This document shows positions 8,501-14,157 of a stretch of 16,860 nt of DNA, one piece after another (positions within the stretch are counted from its first letter, which is position 1; each line of letters begins with the position of its first letter). Position numbers and translations under genes: made by a program. The stretch is from JBCCSZ01 sp039199225. GTDB taxonomy: Bacteria; Bacteroidota; Bacteroidia; Chitinophagales; Saprospiraceae. The stretch spans positions 1 through 16,860 of the forward strand of contig JBCCSZ010000162.1 in the NCBI GenBank assembly GCA_039199225.1. The letters are read 5' to 3'. The notes beneath the pieces were generated by a model. The model was not told the origin of the DNA. It ran no database searches and saw only the letters and a program-made list of their open reading frames with translations.

Positions 8501-9037
8501 GCCGGCGAAACCAATGAGGCAGGTGGTGCAAGTGGAACAGAGCAACAGGGCGGTAATGACCAAATCAAAGGTAATACCGGTTTGTACACCAACGAAACGT
8601 TGGCTTACAAAGTCATGGTCGAACAAACGCAAAACCTGGGAGTCGAGACAGCGGCCTGGATTACAGACAAAGGAGTTCTGGTAAGCCCTGTTGAAACGCC
8701 GGAGTATAAAAATACTGCTACAAGTTCCGACAACGGCTTTTACAAGATAACGATTAGTGGAAAGAAATACTATGCCCACCACAATTCTCAGCGTCTGTTG
8801 ATTAAAGGGCAGGTACACACGCACCCCAAGTCGGATGCAGGACCTTGGCACTGGACAAAGCATGGCCAATTTGTCAATGGCGGAGATTATCAGTTTGCCC
8901 AGACCTTTAAGAATACACCGGTATTTACCATCGGACCTAAGAATGTACACCGAGGTATTTATGCTGGAAAAGCCGCCCATCCGGTTATATTGGGTACAAC
9001 CCTAGACCTGCTGGCTGGAAAATACCTCCTGAAATAA
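2597..9037 (+). CDS. Exported giant RHS/YD-repeat protein with C-terminal JAB/MPN-like domain (putative polymorphic toxin)
   Basis: This 2146-residue protein starts at an ATG behind an A-rich leader. It has a signal peptide (1-24, cut ATA|QPYS), then an SpvB/TcB-like N-terminal region ('GEPL'-type β-rich start: ADTPVDPASGTTSLDIPLY, GLGWHLNAGGVISR) and a Cys-containing insertion near 480-605. A long stretch of YD/RHS repeats follows from about 980 to 1740 (e.g. YTYDGLMRL, KDGLGRNIQTVRYRQ, YDSNGNL), which in related proteins builds a closed β-cage. The RHS-associated core occupies about 1735-1855: DHLGSVR (1742-1748), YYPFGLE, YRSLDPASARWWQVDPKAE, and the end mark GNNPVSFSDPEGD (D1851-D1855). 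After the core comes a variable tail: a glycine-rich segment (about 1856-1990), then a domain with HTHP (2074-2077) and D2097. Such tails are toxin or effector modules in polymorphic toxins. No T9SS sorting domain or T6SS genes are seen. A lipoprotein gene follows after 33 bases. The RHS call is secure; the toxin role is inferred. Confidence 0.93.
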   Translation: MKRIIPTSYYMLLSFLLTSFFATAQPYSTSVQGPIIPSAAAMSFGKYADTPVDPASGTTSLDIPLYTLKEGPLSHALSLSYHTGGIRVSEIASEVGLGWHLNAGGVISRTVRGLPDDDNDDGYWHKGSTLFSPLHAPEGRDVADGKLDAEPDLFFYNVNGMTGKFMIDKNHVVHMIPQSDVKIQINHSNSEGFKGFLLTAPDGTKYYFGAYTGGWITARQRTKVEGRDAYNETWFLTRMQTFDNKHKIDFNYTENNYGYRVNSECYLSKYHKNGQKTGTNTCNGDVLDVDINGQILYSIVTSAATINFATASRSDLLYHDNGVGKRINRITVNNGTKCFYYDLNQSYFDDGHPVLNLERRLKLNSVQKKSCTSGSAEVEQPYYFTYHGGSFFPGLLSKAVDHWGYYNGHTYNDTKDDLIPYSSIRTTTGNYLLSYGSSNRSTVEAEMMKGMLKRVTFPTKGYSEYTYEANDYLETDTHQEQLFTMETCPNFGGSSCCGNKSTTKYQVLDQAMINTGRLALTIQNDGFIVNCAGTYHSVQVTIYDETNGGTYADAFSTNIFTNGQQTVYEDLSDMNNLIAGHNYRFVLSSIEARGHLSMTYTPSFENKLAGGLRVQQIRTNDGINSANDIIRTFDYTQDGTSESSGVVSNKPNYVFMVNNHTAIFASTGVLPMSNSEGSHITYTHVVESLNGNGTKVYVLDTETYSPSQVPDYPARPGMYLKRNGVVKESKVFNQNGTLESSEVVDPYQYWSYEYVPGVKYAAVNIKKYNGSSTTDTYTHSQYSVRTSVFRPETITKTLDGVTTVTDYEYYSDDKVLSPTKITFTNSDGKVHENRTKYSVEYHLNSGIKNGLIARHMIAIPYEKTTYVGGQLVDGTRAYFSNFYSSGTRTTSTSTSYYPRPYYNQRYERTWTNGVLQSGAWSTKEYFHRYTSSGQLYQHQKVGWGYSYYFYNSDKLLYRKKFGTHETRYDYYTNSTLLWKITDVDGTTTTYTYDGLMRLKTERDDCHNVLKTYNYFNTTNLGSIKNYLEVIEDYPSASNSGINIVKNRIYKDGLGRNIQTVRYRQSSNYKDLISSIAYDKYGRIKYKYKQRESAYNDGRYVTPSSSWLKTEHQYYSSPLNRLYRSRPANWYWTYYYYGNNDSNDYVKQNGTSTNYPVGSLLKRTVRDGNGNKVLGFFDKKGRELLRRQTNNAESTSKRLDTYTLFDDKDRVTYVLPPGVGSTSTSYLDLYYKYEYDREDHVVKKKVPGAAEIYYKYDSKDLLGAYQDGHLRDRNKWYSYYYDSYGRKTAEGFYSGTPTTYFYPSDPQITKTYGSNSYDKDKVKTVQKKILGTGTWITSTNTYSSCGQLLSNSGNSHANSSAGSLTSSFTYDGAFNVTQTNSTINAFGTNKTVLNTQTYDHAGRPDRNYFKIDAGVNRIISDLHYNAEDEVDYKYQGNTGLPGSLAYLQRIDYAYKDNGLLYRINSNSLYGGQQTSETCSAPNPTDPGPNYTNKDLFYEELYYNSKIGSTDTDAQYNGNIANAVWQVRGREQGIYAYRYDEFNRLKQAKSYDRRYGAISLSNRYNTTYQYDSRGNITRLTRNGMYDLDGCVSQGQIDNLYYYYHSNSNKTRQINDFAPSSSKQGGFVENSYTSNYAYDSNGNLRTDTDRKITITYNHLNLPTTIIFTGTSNSIYMTYDAEGKLLTKRAFLGSILMEQKDYISGAEFVKTGFGASTLQSIAHSEGRVSFNTGSGPNPRYEYTIQDHLGSVRLMYSDLDGDGQIETPEEILWEGHYYPFGLETHGPWMDHPSGDVRETYNGIQKLDYHNLNINIALYRSLDPASARWWQVDPKAEALHGLSPYQSMGNNPVSFSDPEGDLFFIMPYISFNGGFSIGVTVGFGIPGVAAITATGGYDISNGRGFASVGASAGIGPLSASVSFGTGGFNASVGLGLNYGPLSLSIGSINYGSGGFAIGGPSITASDMYAWGTVNAGETNEAGGASGTEQQGGNDQIKGNTGLYTNETLAYKVMVEQTQNLGVETAAWITDKGVLVSPVETPEYKNTATSSDNGFYKITISGKKYYAHHNSQRLLIKGQVHTHPKSDAGPWHWTKHGQFVNGGDYQFAQTFKNTPVFTIGPKNVHRGIYAGKAAHPVILGTTLDLLAGKYLLK
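8582..9034 (+). other. C-terminal tail domain of the RHS protein, JAB/MPN-like (DUF4329-like) candidate
   Basis: Residues about 1996-2146 form the polymorphic tail after the RHS core. Seen directly: an acidic residue in LGVETAAWI (E2017), the motif QVHTHPK with H2074 and H2076, and GGDYQFAQ with D2097 some 20 residues later, followed by a β-strand VFTIGP and a C-terminal helix. JAB/MPN metallopeptidases bind zinc with an E...HxH(P)...S..D arrangement, and JAB-like tails (including DUF4329) are known on RHS proteins. The Ser normally three residues before the Asp is not present (N2094-G-G-D), so activity is uncertain. The domain could also be a processing peptidase rather than a toxin. Confidence 0.5.
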
Positions 9038-9070
9038 TGGATTTATCTTCCATCAAATGAATGGAATTAC

Positions 9071-9637
9071 ATGATTGATTTTGAAAAAATAATGCTGTTG
9101 TTGCTCCTTCTGCTCTGCCTTAGCTGCTGTGGCGGGGAGGAGCAGCAACAGCCTGTTGTGGCGACCAAGCCTCCGACCAATTTGGAGGATCGGCAATTGG
9201 CTGCAGCCATCAGCCACTACCTAGCGGAAAACATTACCAATACTCGGGTCATCGACAAGGTATTACGCATCAAAGCTGTGAGTATGTATCCGGAAAGGGT
9301 CTTGGAGTTTTATCCCGTGGATCATCACATAAAGCTGTTTGAATCCTTCAACTATCAACTGATTTACATCAACCAACTGCCCGTATTGATTGAACCTTTT
9401 TACAAGGGCTTGATCCAATGGAGCATCGATACTGCTGCGGTTAAAAACGCCATACGTCCCATTCTCCAAAACCAGCCGGAGATAGCGCGTACGGGCCAGC
9501 GAGCCGACACCTGGTATGTCATTTTGCGAGCCGATGAATACGAGCCGATCAATGTAACGGACAGCATATCGCATCACGGAGACTTTGAAAAAGCCTTTGT
9601 ACACATCAATGCGAAGGTCTTTCCATGCATAGAATAA
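9071..9637 (+). CDS. Small lipoprotein, candidate immunity protein for the RHS tail
   Basis: The 188-residue product starts with MIDFEKIMLLLLLLLCLSCCGG: a short charged start, a run of Leu and a Cys pair (C19/C20) in a loose lipobox (LSCC), so it is probably a lipid-anchored protein in the periplasm or at the outer membrane. The sequence after the linker (QQQPVVATKPPTN) is a compact mixed α/β domain with no motif I recognise. It begins only 33 bases after the RHS stop codon, with no terminator between, so the two are probably co-transcribed. Small genes right after an RHS toxin tail are commonly immunity proteins, and a periplasmic location would suit a toxin that is itself Sec-exported. That role is inference from position; it could equally be an accessory factor for RHS export. 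A strong hairpin-free 117-base gap separates it from the polysaccharide genes. Confidence 0.75.
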   Translation: MIDFEKIMLLLLLLLCLSCCGGEEQQQPVVATKPPTNLEDRQLAAAISHYLAENITNTRVIDKVLRIKAVSMYPERVLEFYPVDHHIKLFESFNYQLIYINQLPVLIEPFYKGLIQWSIDTAAVKNAIRPILQNQPEIARTGQRADTWYVILRADEYEPINVTDSISHHGDFEKAFVHINAKVFPCIE

Positions 9638-9729
9638 ATTCTGAAGTCGAGGATTTCACTGAAAATCACTACAATTTCCCCCTCTTATCTGCCACTGGGT
9701 CTATTGTGGCATTAAAATAGCCCTAACAA

Positions 9730-9752
9730 TCTCTGGACCATTCCACCAGAGA
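9730..9752 (+). promoter_or_regulatory. 7-bp hairpin immediately before the first glycosyltransferase start codon
   Basis: TCTCTGG (9730-9736) pairs perfectly with CCAGAGA (9746-9752) around a 9-base loop, ending two bases before the ATG at 9755. In mRNA this would cover the ribosome-binding region of the first gene of the polysaccharide operon and could lower or regulate its translation. A weaker GCCAC/GTGGC hairpin lies just upstream (9691-9710). Neither is followed by a T-run, so they are not intrinsic terminators. Confidence 0.4.
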
Positions 9753-9754
9753 AA

Positions 9755-10975
9755 ATGCACAAAACAACTGAGCAACAAAATTTTCACGTTGTCTATCTTG
9801 GCGAATGTGGCTTTCCTTTTGGCCTGGCAAATATTCAGCGGATGAAATTGCTCTCCAAGGCACTGCTCGACGCTGGGGCCGAGGTTACGGTCATCAATCG
9901 CAAGGGCAAATTCGATCCATCAGAGCAAATCGATTTGCCCGTTGAAGGCCAGCACGAGGGCATTGGCTATGTATATACTTCCGGGAGCATCTATCGGCCC
10001 GCTGGTTTTTGGGCGCGCAACATCCAGAAGGTCCGCGGTTTGTGGCGGGAGTTTTGGTACTTGCGGCAGCTTCGTCGGGAGGGATGTTTGCAGGCAGGCA
10101 TCATTTCGTGCTACCACCTGGGGCAGGTTGTTCTCTATCGGTTTTACAGCTTGCTGCTGGGATTCCCGGTTGCTTACAACTACGTTGAATGGGCCTCGGC
10201 CATGCAGCACCGTAGGAGTTGGAAAGAGCGGATCAACGACTATGTTTTTGATCACTGGGTGGTTCGTTCGATGGATGGGGCCATGTCGATTAGTGAAGTA
10301 CTGATGAAAAATTTTCAGAAAATTGCCCCGACGAAGGCCCAACTCAAGGTTCCCATCATTTGTGATTTTGATAAATTCAATCGCCCGAAGAAAGCAGTTG
10401 ATCATCCCTATTTTTTGTACTGTGGTGCTTTGGTCTATCGGGAGGTCATCGATTTTTTATTGGAGGCATTCGATCAATTGCCAAATGAGTCTCAAGCCCA
10501 CCTACACCTGGTACTGGGTGGCGGCGATCAAAACGACTATGCATCTTTGCAGCAAGCCATCGGCCAATGTCAAAAAGCCGATCGCATTCACCTACTTCAC
10601 AATGTGCCGCACGATGAGATTGCCGATCATTATTTACCTGCATTGGCACTGCTTATTCCACTGCGCCCCAGCCTGCAGGATGCGGCCCGCTTTCCACATA
10701 AGATTGGAGAATATGTCGCCACCGGAAACCCGATGATTTCCACCAATTTTGGTGAAGTCGCCTACTACTTTCGCGACGAAGAATCCGCCCTGATTGCTGA
10801 GGGCTACGAGGTCGACCAATTTGCAGCTAAGATGCAATTTGTATTGGACCATCCAGAAAAAGCACGGGCCATTGGTCAGCGAGGCAAAGCCTTGGGATTG
10901 CGTGAATTCAATTATACTTCTTATGGTCATCCCATCAAGAAGTTTCTACATCAATTGCAGCGAAAGGCATCATGA
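9755..10975 (+). CDS. GT-B glycosyltransferase (GT4-like), polysaccharide biosynthesis
   Basis: The 406-residue cytosolic or membrane-associated protein has the two-domain GT-B layout. The N-terminal half opens with a β-strand and glycine loop (VYLGECGFPFGLANIQRMKLLSKAL) typical of acceptor-side Rossmann domains. The C-terminal half has YFLYCGALVYREVIDFLLEAF, LHLVLGGGD, IHLLHNVPHDEIADHY, and the donor-binding stretch FPHKIGEYVATGNPMISTNFGE (K316, E319), which holds the carboxylate-rich donor motif of family GT4, followed by the usual VDQFAAKMQFVLDHPEKARAIGQRG helix. The donor and acceptor sugars cannot be told. It is the first of a + strand block; its TGA overlaps the next ATG (ATGA at 10972-10975), indicating translational coupling. 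A hairpin sits just before its start codon. Confidence 0.88.
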   Translation: MHKTTEQQNFHVVYLGECGFPFGLANIQRMKLLSKALLDAGAEVTVINRKGKFDPSEQIDLPVEGQHEGIGYVYTSGSIYRPAGFWARNIQKVRGLWREFWYLRQLRREGCLQAGIISCYHLGQVVLYRFYSLLLGFPVAYNYVEWASAMQHRRSWKERINDYVFDHWVVRSMDGAMSISEVLMKNFQKIAPTKAQLKVPIICDFDKFNRPKKAVDHPYFLYCGALVYREVIDFLLEAFDQLPNESQAHLHLVLGGGDQNDYASLQQAIGQCQKADRIHLLHNVPHDEIADHYLPALALLIPLRPSLQDAARFPHKIGEYVATGNPMISTNFGEVAYYFRDEESALIAEGYEVDQFAAKMQFVLDHPEKARAIGQRGKALGLREFNYTSYGHPIKKFLHQLQRKAS

Positions 10976-12120
10976 CAAAGAAACGGATTGCCATATTTGG
11001 GGTGAAATATTTTCCGTCCAAAGGAGGAACCAGTCGGGTAGTAGAACACCTGCTGCGAGAGTTGCACGAGCAGTACGACTTTACGGTTTACTGCTACAAA
11101 CATCCGAAAGCAGCTGCTCACATTCCAGGAGTGCGAACCGTACAATTCAGGGAAATTCCCATTAAAGGCTTTGGGGTGTTTTTGTATTACATACAGTGCT
11201 GCTGGCATTTGATGCGGTGTAAGGAATACGACCTGGTGCATCTCCACAAAATGGATGCAGCTTTTTTTCTGCCCATTCTCTGTCTCAAGTATTCAGTCAT
11301 TGCGACCTGCCACGCTTTGCCCTACTTAAATGAAAAATGGTCGACTTTAGCACGTGCTTATTTTAGGCTTACGGAGCGAATGTTTCTTTCTTCCAAAGCT
11401 ACCTTAACCGCTATTTCACAGCCACAGACTGCTTATTTTGCAGAGCGCTATCAACGAGCTGTACGTTTCATTCCCAACGGGATTCATCCTCCAAAAGAAA
11501 TACAGAAAAGTTGCGTAGATGATCTACTGGCCGAACACCAAGTCGCAGATGATTATTTGTTGTTTGCAGCTCGGCGAGTCATTCCTTTGAAAGGGTGCCA
11601 CACCTTGATAAAGGCTTTGCGCAAGATCAATTATCAGGGGACTTTAGTGGTAGCAGGGGACTTGGAACAACTGCCTTCTTATACCCATCAGCTTCGTCAA
11701 TTGGCCGATGGATTGGATGTGCGATTTATTGGGTATGTCGATGGAACCGATCGGCTCAACGCCTTGATTCACCGATCAAAATACTTTGTCTTTCCATCCG
11801 AATTGGAAGGGATGTCCATGATGCTTTTGGAGGCGGGAAGCATCGGAACGCCAATGATTTGCAGTGACATTCCGCAAAATCAGGCTGTTTTAGGATCGGA
11901 GGAAGTGCTGTATTTCAAATCTAAGAATGTCAATGATTTGGCAGAAAAATTAGTATGGGCTTTTGAACATCCCAGTGAGATGAATCGCTTGGCAGAAAAG
12001 ACCCAAGCGAGCATTCGTCAGAATTACCTAATCTCAAAAGTAGTGGGACAATATGCTGCACTGTACGATCAAATGCGCACGTCAGTCCCTACAGAACTCA
12101 CCAAAAGTTATTCGAAATGA
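10972..12120 (+). CDS. GT4 family glycosyltransferase
   Basis: The 382-residue protein is a classical GT-B retaining glycosyltransferase. Visible family marks are the N-terminal glycine loop KYFPSKGGTSRVVEHLL, the YDLVHLHKMDAAF strand, ISQPQTAYFAERY, the IPNGI hinge, a 'LFAARRVIPLKGCHTLIKAL' donor-domain start, and the EX7E donor motif in SELEGMSMMLLEAG (E279 and E287), followed by GTPMICSDIPQNQAV. The length is normal for the family. It transfers an activated sugar to a growing lipid-linked glycan; specificity cannot be read. It overlaps both neighbours by ATGA (10972-10975 and 12117-12120), so it is translated in concert with the preceding glycosyltransferase and the deacetylase that follows. 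Confidence 0.92.
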   Translation: MTKKRIAIFGVKYFPSKGGTSRVVEHLLRELHEQYDFTVYCYKHPKAAAHIPGVRTVQFREIPIKGFGVFLYYIQCCWHLMRCKEYDLVHLHKMDAAFFLPILCLKYSVIATCHALPYLNEKWSTLARAYFRLTERMFLSSKATLTAISQPQTAYFAERYQRAVRFIPNGIHPPKEIQKSCVDDLLAEHQVADDYLLFAARRVIPLKGCHTLIKALRKINYQGTLVVAGDLEQLPSYTHQLRQLADGLDVRFIGYVDGTDRLNALIHRSKYFVFPSELEGMSMMLLEAGSIGTPMICSDIPQNQAVLGSEEVLYFKSKNVNDLAEKLVWAFEHPSEMNRLAEKTQASIRQNYLISKVVGQYAALYDQMRTSVPTELTKSYSK

Positions 12121-13172
12121 GTTCGTTTCACAAAAAAAAGATCATCTCTTGGTTGGCTCCCGTTTTGTCGGGGCTTGGTGTGCATAAATTATTTGAACCA
12201 CTTTGCGCCGGCATAGGACACATTTTGACTTTTCATCGCGTGCTACCTCCCTCATCTGATCTGCGCATCCACAACCACCTAAGTTTGGAAATCAGCCCAA
12301 AGCAGCTAGAGGCCAGCATTGCATTTTACCGGAAAAGAGGATACCATTTCGCGTCATTGGATGAGTTTCACGAGCAGCTGCAAAAACGGCAGGAAGTTGG
12401 CAAAATGGTCGCCTTTACTTTTGATGATGGCTACACAGACAATTACTCTGTGGCATACCCGATTTTAAAAAAACACCATATTCCTTTCACCATATACATT
12501 ACGACCAATTTTCCTGATCGAAAAGCCATTTTATGGTGGTATTTGTTGGAAGATGTTTTGAAGGAAGCGGCACAACTTTCTTTTGAGCATCAAGGAAAAC
12601 GCTACCAATTTAATTGTCAAAAACTGAGGGAAAAAGAACGTACTTTCGATGCAGTGAGACAACTCATTAATCAATCCTTTTCTACGGAAGGCCACCTGGA
12701 ATTATTGACAAAAGTTCTGAAAAAAGATGTGGCAGACCTATATCGTTACGGAGAAAAAATGGCCATGAGCTGGGAGGAAATCAAACAGCTTAGTCAAGAC
12801 CCGCTTTGCACCATTGGCGCGCACACTGTAAACCACTACCCCCTTATTCAGCTAGATGAAAAATCGTTGCGCTACGAAATCTTAGAATCCAAAAATCGCA
12901 TTGAAGCGCACATTGGAGAGGCAGTCGAACACTTTGCCTATCCTTTTGGGAAAAAGGTGGAAGCCGCGGATAGGGAATATGCCATGGTAAAAAAGCTGGG
13001 GTTTAAAACAGCGACAACTACTTGCATGGGGACTATTTTCCCAGCGCATGAAGCTCGCCAGGAATGCCTGCCACGCATTAGTATCAACAGTGTTACGAAT
13101 GAACAAGTCTTGAAATTGCAAGCCAGTGGAATGCTGCCTTTTTTATTGCATAAAGGAAAAAAAATCGCTTGA
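12117..13172 (+). CDS. Polysaccharide deacetylase (NodB/CE4 family)
   Basis: The 351-residue protein carries the carbohydrate esterase 4 motifs in order: TFDDGY (101-106, catalytic and metal Asp at 103/104), HTVNH (236-240, the metal-binding H[ST]xxH), and FAYPFG (273-278) as motif 3. About 130 residues separate motifs 1 and 2, an insertion usual for cell-envelope deacetylases of this group (YYLLEDVLKEA-type helical region). The short start KKKIISWLAPVLSGLGVHKLF is weakly hydrophobic and not a clear signal peptide, so the protein may act in the cytosol or at the inner membrane on a lipid-linked or sugar substrate. The family removes N- or O-acetyl groups using a divalent metal. All key residues are present, so it should be active. 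It starts by ATGA overlap with the previous gene and its stop codon is one base before the next start. Confidence 0.92.
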   Translation: MSSFHKKKIISWLAPVLSGLGVHKLFEPLCAGIGHILTFHRVLPPSSDLRIHNHLSLEISPKQLEASIAFYRKRGYHFASLDEFHEQLQKRQEVGKMVAFTFDDGYTDNYSVAYPILKKHHIPFTIYITTNFPDRKAILWWYLLEDVLKEAAQLSFEHQGKRYQFNCQKLREKERTFDAVRQLINQSFSTEGHLELLTKVLKKDVADLYRYGEKMAMSWEEIKQLSQDPLCTIGAHTVNHYPLIQLDEKSLRYEILESKNRIEAHIGEAVEHFAYPFGKKVEAADREYAMVKKLGFKTATTTCMGTIFPAHEARQECLPRISINSVTNEQVLKLQASGMLPFLLHKGKKIA

Positions 13173-13173
13173 T

Positions 13174-14097
13174 ATGAAGCCAGATACACCTAAAATCACG
13201 ATGCTCATTTTGACCTACAACCGGGCTGACCTTGTGGAGCGCACCATTCAAAGTGTGCTGGCGCAAAGCTACAAAGATTATGAATTGGTACTGGTTGACA
13301 ATGGCAGTGTTGATGCGACGCCTGAAGTATTTGAAAAATACCGAAAGGAAGAGAATGTTCGAATTTTTCGGATTGAAGAGAACATTGGTTTTGCCAGAGG
13401 ATTCAATTATTGCCTCGACCAAATCCGGGGTGAATGGTTTGCAACGGTTGGAGACGACGATACCATCCGGGAAGATGCACTTGAATTATTGTTTGACGTA
13501 TTGGATAAAGTTGATTCAGATTTGACAGCAGTCTCATCCAATGGTTGGGATACTTCGACAAACGACTATTCTGGTATTGGTTTATCGGCAGATCAATACT
13601 TGCCCATAGAAACGATTGTTCAAAAGTGCGATGGTGATTTTTGGGGAATGACGAAGACTTCGTTGATTCGAGACATTCGTCTCAATCCAAATATTCCGGG
13701 CTTAGAAGATACTTTTTGGTACAAGGTAGATGCAGCTGCTAAGCGGTATTACATCCACCAACCTTTGATTACTTACTACACCAACCACGGTGGCAATGAA
13801 ACCCAAAAGCAGAGTGCAGATATTGGTGTGAAATCTAAATTGTATAAAGAACTTTTAAGCGAACCATTTTTCTGGGAGGTCCTCCAAAAGTACAACAAAA
13901 AGCAATTTCGAGATCGCTGTATCAAGGCGATGCATTTTTTGAAAGCGGCAGGGGAGGAGACCCTATACCGCACCTACCGACAGATGTTATTAGACGATCG
14001 ACCAGGGCTCAAATACCGGATGCATTCTCAACTGATTGGATTGCTTTCGCCATCTATGCTGACACAGCTTTATCAGATGAAGCGCAAAGCATCTTAA
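13174..14097 (+). CDS. GT2 family glycosyltransferase (GT-A fold)
   Basis: I place the start at the ATG at 13174, one base after the deacetylase stop, since an earlier in-frame start (13126) would overlap 47 bases and add residues without family match. The 307-residue product begins with the GT-A signature ITMLILTYNRADLVERTIQSVLAQSY, has the nucleotide-binding VDNGS (D42), NIGFARGFNYCL, and the metal-binding DXD in GDDDT (D94-D96). Later FWGMTKTSLI and LEDTFWYKVDAAAKRYYI correspond to the acceptor side (ED motif). The C-terminal part is helical with no transmembrane span. It would add a sugar to a lipid-linked intermediate in the cytosol. The donor is not known. It is the fourth gene of the block and is followed by 60 bases and the methyltransferase. 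Confidence 0.9.
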   Translation: MKPDTPKITMLILTYNRADLVERTIQSVLAQSYKDYELVLVDNGSVDATPEVFEKYRKEENVRIFRIEENIGFARGFNYCLDQIRGEWFATVGDDDTIREDALELLFDVLDKVDSDLTAVSSNGWDTSTNDYSGIGLSADQYLPIETIVQKCDGDFWGMTKTSLIRDIRLNPNIPGLEDTFWYKVDAAAKRYYIHQPLITYYTNHGGNETQKQSADIGVKSKLYKELLSEPFFWEVLQKYNKKQFRDRCIKAMHFLKAAGEETLYRTYRQMLLDDRPGLKYRMHSQLIGLLSPSMLTQLYQMKRKAS

Positions 14098-14157
14098 AGG
14101 GTTTGCCTCAAGCTGTGATTCATTTCGATTCGGATTTTCTTAAATACAATTCAAGCA

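Noticed and set aside
8147..9037. Frameshift or fusion artefact joining a separate gene to the RHS core
   Set aside because: The frame continues without a break from the core end PEGD into the glycine-rich segment and tail, which is the normal architecture of RHS proteins with variable C-terminal domains.
9691..9710. GCCAC/GTGGC hairpin as terminator of the RHS-lipoprotein transcript
   Set aside because: The stem is only 5 bp with a 10-base loop and is followed by ATTAAAATAG rather than a T-run.
13126..13173. Upstream start for the GT2 gene
   Set aside because: It would overlap the deacetylase gene and add residues that do not match the GT2 start; the ATG at 13174 begins just before the conserved ITMLILTYNR strand.
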